This document shows positions 10,801-17,995 of a DNA stretch of 64,000 bases, one piece after another. A model generated the notes under the pieces. It made no database searches and was not told where the DNA came from. It worked only from the letters and a program-made list of their open reading frames with translations. Origin of the DNA: Bacterioplanoides pacificum (GTDB taxonomy: Bacteria; Pseudomonadota; Gammaproteobacteria; Pseudomonadales; Oceanobacteraceae); assembly GCF_042648445.1 (NCBI RefSeq), contig NZ_JBHRYB010000003.1:1-64000 (forward strand), given 5' to 3'. Made by a program: the position numbers and the translations under genes. Positions within the stretch are counted from its first letter, which is position 1; the number at the start of each line of letters is the position of its first letter.

Positions 10801-11888
10801 TTAGTAGTCGGGTCGGTACGCAGGGTATCCGACAGGAACGGACCACAATCCAGTTCATTGGTGTAGATGGTTTCGAAACCTTCAACACCCGCTTCCGCCA
10901 CGGCCGCCAGCAGGTCAGCACTGATTTCAGCGTTTGCTGCTGCCAGAACTTCACCGGTACGGGAATCAACAATATCTTTAGCGATGGCTTTGCCAAGCAG
11001 ATATTCTGCCGGCACCTGCAGCTCTTCAACGCCGGCTTTTTCCAGCTGACGAATATGGCGTGCAGTAATACGACGACCACTTTCTACGATCACATTGCTG
11101 TCGTTGTCCATGATATCGAATGCCGCGGTTTCACCACGCAGACGAGATGGAATCAGTTTCAGCAAGGCGCCGTCCGCTGTCAGGCGGTAGCTGTCGTTCT
11201 CGAAGAATTCCGCCAGAATTTCTTCGGTGTTGTAGCCCAGTGCACGCAGCAGGATAGAAGCAGGCAGCTTACGGCGACGGTCGATACGCACGTAAACCAG
11301 ATCCTTAGGATCAAACTCAAAGTCCAGCCAGGAACCACGGTAAGGAATAACGCGAGCGTTATACAACAGCTTACCGGAGGAGTGGGTTTTACCCTTGTCA
11401 TGATCAAAGAACACACCCGGTGAACGGTGCAGCTGAGACACGATCACACGCTCAGTACCGTTAACAATGAAGGTACCGTTATCGGTCATGAGTGGCATTT
11501 CACCCATGTACACTTCTTGCTCTTTGATGTCTTTGATGGCTTTGGTGGAAGATTCTTTATCGTAAATGATTAAACGAACCTTCACACGCAGCGGCGCGGC
11601 ATAAGTAACACCACGCAGCATACATTCTTTTTCGTCAAACGTAGGTGTACCGAGGCGGTAGCTTACGTATTCTAGCGCTGCATTCCCGGAGTAGCTCACG
11701 ATTGGGAAAACAGATTTAAATGCAGCATGCAGACCGAGATCGTGACGATCGTCTGCGTTAGCTCCTTCTTGCAGGAACTTGCGATAAGAGTCGATTTGAA
11801 TGGCCAGAAGGTATGGCACATCCATGACATTCGGTAACTTACCGAAATCCTTACGGATACGTTTTTTCTCAGTATATGAGTAAGCCAT
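7815..11888 (-). CDS. rpoB: RNA polymerase beta subunit
   Basis: This is the second large core subunit and forms one side of the active-site cleft and the rifampicin pocket. The product is 1357 residues, close to the 1342-1360 usual in gammaproteobacteria. The rifampicin region (SSQLSQFMDQNNPLSE, then HKRRISALGPGG) reads as wild type. The conserved GRVCPIETPEGPNIGLI and GDKMAGRHGNKGVIS segments are intact. A 197-base gap with two hairpins separates it from rplL upstream, the usual position of the rplL-rpoB attenuator that sets RNA polymerase levels below those of ribosomal proteins. Confidence 0.99.
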   Translation of the reverse strand: MAYSYTEKKRIRKDFGKLPNVMDVPYLLAIQIDSYRKFLQEGANADDRHDLGLHAAFKSVFPIVSYSGNAALEYVSYRLGTPTFDEKECMLRGVTYAAPLRVKVRLIIYDKESSTKAIKDIKEQEVYMGEMPLMTDNGTFIVNGTERVIVSQLHRSPGVFFDHDKGKTHSSGKLLYNARVIPYRGSWLDFEFDPKDLVYVRIDRRRKLPASILLRALGYNTEEILAEFFENDSYRLTADGALLKLIPSRLRGETAAFDIMDNDSNVIVESGRRITARHIRQLEKAGVEELQVPAEYLLGKAIAKDIVDSRTGEVLAAANAEISADLLAAVAEAGVEGFETIYTNELDCGPFLSDTLRTDPTTNQLEALVEIYRMMRPGEPPTKESAEALFENLFFTDERYDLSAVGRMKFNRRIGREEILGAGVLDKEDIVAVLRTLIDIRNGKGVVDDIDHLGNRRIRSVGEMAENQFRVGLVRVERAVRERLSMAESEGLMPQDLINAKPVAAAVKEFFGSSQLSQFMDQNNPLSEVTHKRRISALGPGGLTRERAGFEVRDVHNTHYGRVCPIETPEGPNIGLINSLATFARTNEYGFLETPYRRVIDGVVTDDIFYVSAIEEADYVIAQASVPTDENGKLQGDLISVRHQNDTTMMSPDAVTLMDVSPRQVVSIAASLIPFLEHDDANRALMGSNMQRQAVPTLKSEKPLVGTGIERAVAQDSGVCVVAQRGGVIDSVDASRIVVKVNDEETMAGEAGVDIYNLTKYTRSNQNTCINQKPLVKAGEMVQRGDVMADGPSVDMGELALGQNLRLAFMPWNGYNFEDSILLSERVAQEDRLTTIHIQELTCVARDTKLGAEEVTSDIPNVGESALNKLDESGIVYIGAEVKPGDILVGKVTPKGETQLTPEEKLLRAIFGEKASDVKDTSLRVKTGTTGTVIDVQVFTRDGVEKDQRALEIEQSQLDEIRKDLNEEMRIVQGATFERLQRALVGQTVNAAPGLAKGAALTAEYLQNLSGDDWFKIRPQDEALVETLEKAEQSLVDRRQQLDDKFEDKKRKLQTGDDLAPGVLKIVKVYLAIKRKIQPGDKMAGRHGNKGVISAIMPIEDMPYDENGETVDICLNPLGVPSRMNVGQIMETHLGMAAKGLGVKIDRMIKQQQEIAKLRELLHEIYNGGDGRIEDLDSFSDAEIMELANNLRNGVPMATPAFDGARESEIKRMLRLADIPDSGQVTLYDGRTGEAFDRPVTVGYMYMLKLNHLVDDKMHARSTGSYSLVTQQPLGGKAQFGGQRFGEMEVWALEAYGAAYTLQEMLTVKSDDVAGRTKMYKNIVDGDHRMEAGMPESFNVLVKEIRSLGIDIELENE

Positions 11889-11999
11889 CAGTTATCCCCG
11901 GACTATTGCCCCGATTGGGTCGTCATTGGACCTGTTAACAAGCACGAGCTTGCTATTTAAGCCAGCGCAGGCTGGAAAAACACGCGATTTCCATAACGC

Positions 12000-12058
12000 G
12001 AAAAGGCTGGCGGGTAGATACCCGCCAGCCAGTCGTCGCATCTAGACTCTAGTGCGAC
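12000..12058 (-). terminator. rplL-rpoB attenuator with an adjacent processing-type hairpin
   Basis: A perfect 12-bp inverted repeat (12005-12016 with 12019-12030), followed on the minus strand by TTTT, forms a strong intrinsic terminator between rplL and rpoB. Just upstream in the RNA, GTCGCA/TGCGAC (12035-12040 with 12053-12058) plus a CTAG pairing forms a second stem. In E. coli this interval holds a partial terminator and an RNase III site; the arrangement here matches that pattern. Since rpoBC must be expressed, termination is expected to be incomplete. Confidence 0.75.
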
Positions 12059-12085
12059 AGTAACGGCATTGCAATAATGCGCAAA

Positions 12086-12460
12086 TCACTTAACTTCAAC
12101 AACCGCGCCAGCTGCTTCCAGCTCTTCTTTAGCGGCTTCAGCGTCTTCTTTAGAAACGCCTTCTTTAACAGCAGCAGGAGCGCCGTCAACGATTGCTTTA
12201 GCTTCTTTCAGGCCCAGACCAGTCAGACCGCGAACAGCTTTGATCACGTTAACTTTCTTGTCGCCTGCAGCGCTCAGGATTACGTCGAATTCGGTTTGCT
12301 CTTCTGCACCGCCAGCGTCGCCGCCAGCTGCACCGCCAGCAACTACTGCAGCAGCTGCACTAACGCCGAATTTTTCTTCCATCGCTTCGATCAGCTCAAC
12401 AACGTCTTTTACAGACATTTCAGCTACAGCATTGATGATATCTTCTTTTGTCAGAGACAT
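12086..12460 (-). CDS. rplL: 50S ribosomal protein L7/L12
   Basis: L7/L12 forms the mobile stalk of the large subunit that recruits translation factors and stimulates their GTPase activity. The 124-residue, Ala/Glu-rich product has the N-terminal dimerisation region, the Ala/Gly hinge (about residues 36-53) and the C-terminal factor-binding domain (KKVNVIKAVRGLTGLGLKEAK). It follows rplJ by 67 bases, the pair encoding the L10-L7/L12 stalk. Confidence 0.98.
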   Translation of the reverse strand: MSLTKEDIINAVAEMSVKDVVELIEAMEEKFGVSAAAAVVAGGAAGGDAGGAEEQTEFDVILSAAGDKKVNVIKAVRGLTGLGLKEAKAIVDGAPAAVKEGVSKEDAEAAKEELEAAGAVVEVK

Positions 12461-12527
12461 GAGACAATTCCTAAATTTAAAGGAGCTTTTAAATAGCTCG
12501 TTAAATCGTTTAAGAAGGTGCTAGATA

Positions 12528-13022
12528 TTAAGCAGCTTCTGATTCTTTTTGGTCGCGGATAGCAGCAATGGTACGTACCAGCTTGCCAGCGGATGCTTCT
12601 TTCATGACGCTCATCAGTTTCGCGATAGCTTCGTCGTATGTTGGCAGGCTTGCCAGCATGTTAACGTCTACCACTTCACCTTCGAAGGCACCGGCTTTCA
12701 GTTCGAACGCATCATTACCTTTGGCAAACTCTTTAAAAATACGAGCTGCTGCACCTGGGTGCTCAGTGTTAAATGCGATCAAAGTCGGGCCAACCAGAGA
12801 GTCTTTCAGACACTCGTAGTCAGTACCTTCAACAGCACGACGGGCCAGGGTGTTACGGACAACTTTCATCCAAACACCGGCTTCACGCGCTTCTTTACGC
12901 AGAGCGGTCATGGCTTCTACTGTGACGCCACGTGAGTCGGCAACAACAGCAGAAAGAGCACCTTGAGCTGCTTCCTGGACTTCGGCGACAATCGCCTTCT
13001 TATCTTCGAGTCCTAAGGCCAC
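12528..13022 (-). CDS. rplJ: 50S ribosomal protein L10
   Basis: L10 anchors the L7/L12 dimers to 23S rRNA. The product is 164 residues. The start is a GTG at 13022 (MALGLEDKKAIV) preceded by GGAG; no better ATG lies upstream. The 210-base leader between rplA and rplJ contains the conserved L10 autoregulatory structure (separate entry), so translation of rplJ-rplL is probably repressed by excess L10-L7/L12 complex. Confidence 0.97.
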   Translation of the reverse strand: MALGLEDKKAIVAEVQEAAQGALSAVVADSRGVTVEAMTALRKEAREAGVWMKVVRNTLARRAVEGTDYECLKDSLVGPTLIAFNTEHPGAAARIFKEFAKGNDAFELKAGAFEGEVVDVNMLASLPTYDEAIAKLMSVMKEASAGKLVRTIAAIRDQKESEAA

Positions 13023-13099
13023 GATTAACTCCTACAAGTTAAATTGAGCTCTTATGAGCCAGTCTCGGTGTGACAATTCAGAATTCTGAAGGGGCCACA

Positions 13100-13162
13100 C
13101 ACTATCTACGCAGGTAATCAATTAAGTTCGGAAAGCAATGTTTCCTCACACCTGCGGTCTTT
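13100..13162 (-). promoter_or_regulatory. L10 leader (rplJ autoregulatory RNA)
   Basis: On the minus strand the RNA contains AGACCGCAGGTG, then CGAACTTAAT, then CCTGCGTAGA. GCAGG and CCTGC pair as the closing stem around an internal hairpin. These blocks match the conserved parts of the ribosomal L10 leader as known from E. coli, where the L10-L7/L12 complex binds and represses translation of rplJ. Assignment is by sequence recognition only. Confidence 0.8.
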
Positions 13163-13232
13163 GACAGTTACCACCGGTCAGCGTGTTTGAACGCTGCCGG
13201 CAGCAACCCCAAAGATGGTTTTGATCGTCTGC

Positions 13233-13928
13233 TTAGATGTCTAAAGCAGAGTGATCAACAGTCAAACCAGGACCCATAGTGGTAGACAGGGTCACTTTCT
13301 TCATGAATACGCCTTTGGCGGAAGAAGGTTTGGCTTTTTTCAGATCAGCCAGCAATGCAGTCAGGTTTTCTTTCAGTGCGTCAGCAGTGAAATCAACTTT
13401 ACCGATTGTGGTGTGAATAATACCGTTTTTGTCGTTACGGTAACGAACCTGACCTGCTTTTGCGTTTTTAACCGCAGTTGCAACGTCCGGAGTTACAGTA
13501 CCAACTTTCGGGTTTGGCATCAGGCCACGAGGACCCAGAACCTGACCCAGCTGACCAACAACACGCATTGCGTCAGGAGATGCGATCACAACGTCAAAGT
13601 TCAGATCGCCTTCCTTCATTTTTGCTGCCAGCTCGTCCATGCCAACTTCGTCTGCGCCGGCTTCTTTAGCCGCATCAGCGTTAGCACCCTGAGTGAAAAC
13701 AGCAACACGCATAGTTTTACCGGTGCCGTTTGGCAGTACAGTAGAGCTACGTACGTTCTGGTCAGATTTACGAGCGTCGATGCCGAGGTTTACAGCAACA
13801 TCAACAGACTCTTTAAATTTTGCAGCAGGCAGAGAAGCCAGTACTTCAACCGCTTCTTCTACAGAGTAAACTTTGCCAGCTTCTACTTTTTCAGCGATCA
13901 GCTTTTGGCGCTTAGTCAGCTTAGCCAT
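13233..13928 (-). CDS. rplA: 50S ribosomal protein L1
   Basis: L1 forms the mobile L1 stalk that handles deacylated tRNA at the E site, and in E. coli represses the L11 operon. The 231-residue product has the standard start MAKLTKRQK and the GPRGLMPNPKVGTVT signature near the middle. Its ATG overlaps the rplK stop by one base (TAATG), indicating translational coupling. Confidence 0.98.
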   Translation of the reverse strand: MAKLTKRQKLIAEKVEAGKVYSVEEAVEVLASLPAAKFKESVDVAVNLGIDARKSDQNVRSSTVLPNGTGKTMRVAVFTQGANADAAKEAGADEVGMDELAAKMKEGDLNFDVVIASPDAMRVVGQLGQVLGPRGLMPNPKVGTVTPDVATAVKNAKAGQVRYRNDKNGIIHTTIGKVDFTADALKENLTALLADLKKAKPSSAKGVFMKKVTLSTTMGPGLTVDHSALDI

Positions 13929-14362
13929 TACTCAACTCCTTCCACGTTCAGACCCATTGCACGAGCAGAACCTGCGATAGTACGCACAGCAGCGTCCATA
14001 TCAGCAGCGGTCAGGTCTTTCATCTTAACTTCAGCAATTTCTTCCAGCTGAGCGCGGTTTACCGTACCCACTTTCTCAGTGTTCGGACGACCAGAACCTT
14101 TCTGGATGCCAGCCGCTTTACGCAGCAGGAAGGCAGCCGGTGGAGTTTTGATCTCGAAAGAGAAAGAACGGTCGTTGTACACAGTGATGATCACTGGCAC
14201 AGGTGCACCGGCTTCCATGCTTTGAGTCTGTGCGTTAAACGCTTTACAGAACTCCATAATGTTCAGACCGTGCTGACCCAGGGCCGGACCTACCGGGGGA
14301 CTTGGGTTTGCTTTACCAGCACCAACCTGCAGCTTGATATAAGCTTCGACTTTCTTAGCCAT
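13928..14362 (-). CDS. rplK: 50S ribosomal protein L11
   Basis: L11 binds the GTPase-associated region of 23S rRNA and is needed for RelA activation by stalled ribosomes. The 144-residue product begins MAKKVEAYIKLQVGAGKANP. The Pro-rich PSPPVGPALGQHG loop and the C-terminal RNA-binding domain are intact. It lies 68 bases after nusG and is coupled to rplA. The short leader could hold an L1-binding site, but I did not identify one with certainty. Confidence 0.98.
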   Translation of the reverse strand: MAKKVEAYIKLQVGAGKANPSPPVGPALGQHGLNIMEFCKAFNAQTQSMEAGAPVPVIITVYNDRSFSFEIKTPPAAFLLRKAAGIQKGSGRPNTEKVGTVNRAQLEEIAEVKMKDLTAADMDAAVRTIAGSARAMGLNVEGVE

Positions 14363-14430
14363 GATTTACTCCAAATGGGTATAACGCCTGACGGCTTCCC
14401 GACCACCCGAAGGTGGACACCTAGTTGCGC

Positions 14431-14967
14431 TTACGCCGATTTTTCTACCTGAGTAAACTCAAGCTCAACCGGGGTAGAACGCCCAAAAATAGTTACCGCA
14501 ACCTGTAAGCGGGATTTTTCATAATCCACACTTTCCACAACGCCATTAAAGTCGGCGAACGGACCATCAATAACACGAACCACTTCACCCGGCTCGTAGA
14601 TAGTTTTGTGGGTCGGTTTTTCTGCACCATCCTGAACCCGCTGCAGAATCGCATCCGCTTCACGTTCAGTAATTGGCGCTGGTTTATCAGCAGTTCCGCC
14701 GATAAAACCCATAACACGCGGCGTCTGCTTAACCAGGTGCCACGTATCATCGTTCATTTCCATCTGCACAAGAACGTAGCCCGGATAGAACTTACGCTCG
14801 CTCTTACGCTTCTTGCCATCACGCACTTCGACCACTTCTTCGGTCGGAACCAGAACATCACCAAACTGATCCTGCATTTCATGCAGTTCAATACGCTCTT
14901 TCAGGGTGTTCTGCACACGCTTTTCGTAGCCCGAGTAGGCGTGTACCACATACCAGCGCTTTGCCAT
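14431..14967 (-). CDS. nusG: Transcription termination/antitermination factor NusG
   Basis: NusG binds RNA polymerase, suppresses pausing, couples transcription to translation through S10 and assists Rho. The 178-residue product has the NGN domain at the N terminus (WYVVHAYSGYEKRV) and the KOW domain at the C terminus (EPGEVVRVIDGPFADFNG). It starts 11 bases after the secE stop; secE-nusG is a conserved operon. Confidence 0.98.
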   Translation of the reverse strand: MAKRWYVVHAYSGYEKRVQNTLKERIELHEMQDQFGDVLVPTEEVVEVRDGKKRKSERKFYPGYVLVQMEMNDDTWHLVKQTPRVMGFIGGTADKPAPITEREADAILQRVQDGAEKPTHKTIYEPGEVVRVIDGPFADFNGVVESVDYEKSRLQVAVTIFGRSTPVELEFTQVEKSA

Positions 14968-14978
14968 ATCGATTTACC

Positions 14979-15374
14979 TCAGCCTACGATCAAGGACACC
15001 AGCCAACCCAGCAGAGAATCCATACCCCACAGAATTAAAGCCATCACAAACACAACAACCACGACAATCATCGTGGTTTGAGTCGTTTCCTGACGCGTCG
15101 GCCATACTACCTTGCGTCGCTCAACATTAGCCTCTTTCAGCAACTGTAAGAATGCCTGACCCTGAGATGATGTCAGCGCAATGCCCGCAGACAACAGCAT
15201 CAGCAATACAACACCAAGAACCTGATACAGCAGCGGCAATTCCGCTTCGTATGCTTCCTGATACAGCCCTGGCGCCATGTAATTACCCACCACTGCGGCG
15301 GCAAAAAAGGCGATCGCCAGCAACCACTTAACGATATCAAGAGGCGATTTACTTGCTTTGCTTTCGGTACTCAT
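14979..15374 (-). CDS. secE: Preprotein translocase subunit SecE
   Basis: SecE clamps SecY in the inner-membrane Sec translocon. The start chosen is the ATG at 15374 (MSTESKASKSPLDIVKW), giving 131 residues. It has an AGGGAA ribosome-binding site. A longer reading would run into the tRNA-Trp gene. Three membrane segments are visible, as in the E. coli-type 127-residue protein. The amphipathic, conserved motif before the last one reads ANVERRKVVWPTRQET. It lies directly after tRNA-Trp and before nusG. Confidence 0.97.
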   Translation of the reverse strand: MSTESKASKSPLDIVKWLLAIAFFAAAVVGNYMAPGLYQEAYEAELPLLYQVLGVVLLMLLSAGIALTSSQGQAFLQLLKEANVERRKVVWPTRQETTQTTMIVVVVVFVMALILWGMDSLLGWLVSLIVG

Positions 15375-15425
15375 CACAATTCCCTGAAGCCAAAAAAGGC
15401 AGCCGAAGCTGCCATTTAGGAATGT

Positions 15426-15502
15426 TGGCAGGCCAGGAGGGATTCGAACCCCCAACATGCGGATTTGGAATCCGCCGTTCTGCCAATTGGAACTACTGGC
15501 CT
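15426..15502 (-). tRNA. tRNA-Trp (CCA)
   Basis: A complete cloverleaf with anticodon CCA in the loop TCCAAAT, a GGTTCGAATCC T arm and an encoded 3' GCCA. The acceptor stem pairs AGGCCAG with CTGGCCT. It is read from the same transcript as secE-nusG, as in Pseudomonas, so RNase processing of the tRNA probably frees the secE mRNA. Confidence 0.96.
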
Positions 15503-15527
15503 AAAGTTCACTCAATTAGGGCGCTGT

Positions 15528-15555
15528 AATATACAGCAACCTTTTTATTAATCAA
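15528..15555 (-). promoter_or_regulatory. Sigma-70-type promoter for tRNA-Trp-secE-nusG
   Basis: On the minus strand TTGATT (15550-15555) and TATATT (15528-15533) are 16 bases apart. A GC-rich discriminator (CAGCGCCC) follows, and the mature tRNA 5' end comes about 20 bases after the expected start. GC-rich discriminators are typical of stringently controlled stable-RNA promoters. A 7-bp inverted repeat (15564-15570 with 15573-15579) lies just upstream. Confidence 0.6.
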
Positions 15556-15563
15556 GTGCTTAC

Positions 15564-15586
15564 TCTTGATAAATCAAGAATTTTTT
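15564..15586 (+). terminator. Small hairpin with T run, plus-strand orientation
   Basis: TCTTGAT and ATCAAGA (15564-15570, 15573-15579) form a perfect 7-bp stem with a 2-base loop, followed on the plus strand by ATTTTTT. It looks like a weak intrinsic terminator reading toward tuf on the antisense strand. No plus-strand gene precedes it, so it may instead block antisense transcription or act as an AT-rich upstream element for the tRNA-Trp promoter. Confidence 0.35.
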
Positions 15587-15707
15587 AGGTTTTGTCGTTT
15601 TTCACCAACCAGCGATGAAAACAACCGGGATGATCAGCCCATTCGCAACCGACCAACCCAACACATTACACCGATCCGACCGAAATATCGGCCGGACCAG
15701 GAGCAAC

Positions 15708-16835
15708 TTATTCGATGATGCTTGCCACAACGCCAGCACCAACAGTACGACCGCCTTCACGGATCGCAAAGCGCAGACCTTCGTCCATCGCGATTGGTGC
15801 GATCAGCTCAACCGCCAGAGTTACGTTGTCACCTGGCATAACCATTTCAACGCCTTCTGGCAGCTCAACAGCACCGGTCACGTCAGTGGTACGGAAGTAG
15901 AACTGTGGACGGTAACCTTTGAAGAATGGCGTGTGACGGCCACCTTCGTCTTTGCCCAGTACGTATACTTCAGACTTGAACTTGGTGTGCGGAGTGATCG
16001 AACCTGGCTTCGCCAGAACCTGACCACGTTCAACTTCGTCACGCTTAGTACCACGCAGCAGAACACCAACGTTCTCACCGGCACGGCCTTCGTCCAGGAT
16101 CTTACGGAACATCTCAACACCAGTACAAGTAGTGGTGGTGGTCTCTTTGATACCAATGATCGCAACTTCTTCACCAGTGCGTACGATACCGCGCTCAACA
16201 CGACCGGTAACAACGGTACCACGACCCTGGATAGAGAATACGTCTTCGATTGGCATAATGAAGTCGCCGTCGATCGCACGCTCTGGCTCTGGGATGTATT
16301 CGTCCAGAGTTTCTACCAGCTTCTTAACCGCGGTAGTACCCATTTCGTTGTCGTCCTGGCNCTCCAGCATCTCTGCGTATTCTTCGGAGTCTGCGCCACC
16401 GCAGTCTTCAGCCAGCAGGTCTGCTTTGTTCAGGAATACCACGATGTAAGGTACACCAACCTGACGAGACAGCAGGATGTGCTCACGCGTCTGAGGCATT
16501 GGGCCGTCAGTAGAACCACATACCAGGATAGCGCCGTCCATCTGAGCCGCACCGGTGATCATGTTTTTCACATAGTCGGCGTGTCCAGGGCAGTCTACGT
16601 GTGCGTAGTGACGGCTTGGGGATTCGTATTCAACGTGGGAAGTTGAGATGGTGATACCACGCTCACGCTCTTCCGGTGCGTTGTCGATACCTTCAAAGGC
16701 AACCAGTTCGCCGCCCCATACTTCTGCACATACGCGGGTCAGCGCTGCAGTCAGAGTGGTTTTACCATGGTCAACGTGACCGATGGTGCCTACGTTTACG
16801 TGCGGTTTGGAGCGCTCAAACGTTTCCTTTGCCAT
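15708..16835 (-). CDS. tuf: Elongation factor Tu, second copy, with an internal gap at an N
   Basis: This is EF-Tu, next to tRNA-Thr and tRNA-Trp as in the classical tufB position. The open frame encodes only 375 residues, against about 407 for related marine gammaproteobacteria. The N-terminal G motifs (GHVDHGKT, DCPGH, NKAD) and domains II and III are intact. After the text SEEYAEMLE at codon 158 comes an unresolved codon (N at 16361) and then QDDNEMG. The missing piece, by comparison with relatives, is the helix VEMELRELL, the FPGDDTP loop and the G5 motif GSAL. A CTGGAG hexamer probably flanked both sides. A real EF-Tu without G5 should not bind guanine nucleotide normally, so an assembly collapse is the likely explanation. 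It remains in frame. Confidence 0.93.
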   Translation of the reverse strand: MAKETFERSKPHVNVGTIGHVDHGKTTLTAALTRVCAEVWGGELVAFEGIDNAPEERERGITISTSHVEYESPSRHYAHVDCPGHADYVKNMITGAAQMDGAILVCGSTDGPMPQTREHILLSRQVGVPYIVVFLNKADLLAEDCGGADSEEYAEMLEXQDDNEMGTTAVKKLVETLDEYIPEPERAIDGDFIMPIEDVFSIQGRGTVVTGRVERGIVRTGEEVAIIGIKETTTTTCTGVEMFRKILDEGRAGENVGVLLRGTKRDEVERGQVLAKPGSITPHTKFKSEVYVLGKDEGGRHTPFFKGYRPQFYFRTTDVTGAVELPEGVEMVMPGDNVTLAVELIAPIAMDEGLRFAIREGGRTVGAGVVASIIE

Positions 16836-16883
16836 GACTCAATTCTCTTCAGTTGAGGTTTAACAGTTGTCTTAATCACATAC

Positions 16884-16910
16884 ACAAAAAGGCAGACCAA
16901 CGGTCTACCT
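16884..16910 (-). terminator. Hairpin with T run between the tRNA cluster and tuf
   Basis: AGGTAGACC and GGTCTGCCT (16902-16910 with 16890-16898, one G-T pair, loop GTT) are followed on the minus strand by TTTTT. This is an intrinsic terminator after tRNA-Thr. In E. coli the tRNA cluster and tufB are co-transcribed, so here it may be partial and separate tRNA output from tuf output. Confidence 0.7.
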
Positions 16911-16925
16911 TTATGTTTTAAATAA

Positions 16926-17001
<76 letters not shown>

Positions 17002-17005
17002 AAAC

Positions 17006-17079
17006 TGGAGCGGGTAGCGGGAATCGAACCCGCATCATTAGCTTGGAAGGCTAAGGTTCTACCATTGAACTATACCCGC
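17006..17079 (-). tRNA. tRNA-Gly (TCC)
   Basis: A 74-base cloverleaf with anticodon TCC in CTTCCAA, acceptor stem GCGGGTA/TACCCGC and encoded TCCA. It is four bases from tRNA-Thr. Confidence 0.96.
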
Positions 17080-17152
17080 AATCCTACAAGTAGGTTCAAA
17101 CGACCAAGCCTACCTGCTTGCTCCAATAGCCGTTCCGACAGCTATCAAAAGA

Positions 17153-17236
17153 TGGTGGTGGGGGCTGGATTCGAACCAGCGAAGCTTTCGCGTCAGATTT
17201 ACAGTCTGATCCCTTTGGCCGCTCGGGAACCCCACC
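17153..17236 (-). tRNA. tRNA-Tyr (GTA)
   Basis: An 84-base class II tRNA with a long variable arm, anticodon GTA in CTGTAAA, acceptor stem GGTGGGG/CCCCACC and encoded ACCA. It is the first gene of the cluster, starting about 13 bases after the -10 box. Confidence 0.96.
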
Positions 17237-17248
17237 GAAGTGGCGCGT

Positions 17249-17277
17249 ACTATATGAGCCAGACGCATCCCTGTCAA
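17249..17277 (-). promoter_or_regulatory. Strong stable-RNA promoter of the tRNA-tuf cluster
   Basis: On the minus strand a perfect TTGACA (17272-17277) and TATAGT (17249-17254) are exactly 17 bases apart. A GC-rich discriminator (ACGCGCC) follows. A very A/T-rich tract (about 17280-17315) lies just upstream, where an UP element would sit. All four traits fit a growth-rate and ppGpp-controlled tRNA promoter. Confidence 0.85.
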
Positions 17278-17308
17278 CAACTTTTTTCTTATTTTTTATT
17301 AACTTATC

Positions 17309-17995
17309 TTATTTTGTGTTTGCCGGGGCTGAAACACCACAGGCCACCTGCTGCCAGCTGATATTGGCATCGCCGGCACGGATGCGTTCACGCATCTTAT
17401 CGTTAAGCTGAGAGACCTGATCGATCTCGGCCCAATATTCCTGCTCTGACTTATGCATCACCCGCACATCGACCGGAATACCAAAGCCATCCACTTTTTC
17501 CTGCAGTCCGTAGGCGGAGGTTTTATTGCGGAACAACCCCAGCGACACACCTTCAGCCAGATCGCCCTGAGTAATAATGTAAGAATCAATTTTACGCTGC
17601 TGCAGCTCTTTCAGAATACGCATCGCTTCTGCCCGACTGCTGCGCGGCGGCACATGCACCCAATACTCCGACGGCTCTTCTGTTGCCACCTCAACCCGGT
17701 TAATGCGGCCATCAAGGCCCAGCGCTTCAGCACGGGCCAATAAATGCCGGGCATCCAGTTCATCGTTATAAGGGCCGGCAACGTAACACATCGGACGCAC
17801 CTCAGACTTACGTCCGGCAGGCAGACGCAGTGCCTGTAACGGCTGCTCCAGCTCAGATACCAGCTGCAAGCGCCGGCTGTCGTCCGGGACTTCTATCTGT
17901 CCCGGCACCGGCTGGGGCGCCAGCGTCTGTTGCTGCCAGAACACACCCAACAGCAACAGGTTGGCAAACACTAAAGCAAAAAAGATCCAGCGCAT
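17309..17995 (-). CDS. SPOR-like domain membrane protein
   Basis: A 228-residue protein with one N-terminal membrane segment (about residues 3-20, FFALVFANLLLLGVFW). A linker and a periplasmic domain follow whose start (CYVAGPYNDELDARHLLARA) has the beta-alpha pattern of SPOR domains, which bind denuded glycan strands at the division site. The start overlaps the coaX end by 25 bases, so the genes form one operon birA-coaX-SPOR. A SPOR-type protein after coaX is common in Pseudomonas relatives. The exact role is unknown. Confidence 0.75.
   Translation of the reverse strand: MRWIFFALVFANLLLLGVFWQQQTLAPQPVPGQIEVPDDSRRLQLVSELEQPLQALRLPAGRKSEVRPMCYVAGPYNDELDARHLLARAEALGLDGRINRVEVATEEPSEYWVHVPPRSSRAEAMRILKELQQRKIDSYIITQGDLAEGVSLGLFRNKTSAYGLQEKVDGFGIPVDVRVMHKSEQEYWAEIDQVSQLNDKMRERIRAGDANISWQQVACGVSAPANTK

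Noticed and set aside
14979..15458. Longer secE frame reaching into tRNA-Trp
   Set aside because: The first 28 codons translate the tRNA gene; the ATG at 15374 has a good ribosome-binding site.
15615..16646. Long plus-strand open frame (343 codons) opposite tuf
   Set aside because: Antisense shadow of tuf caused by its biased codon use; it crosses the N and encodes no known domain.
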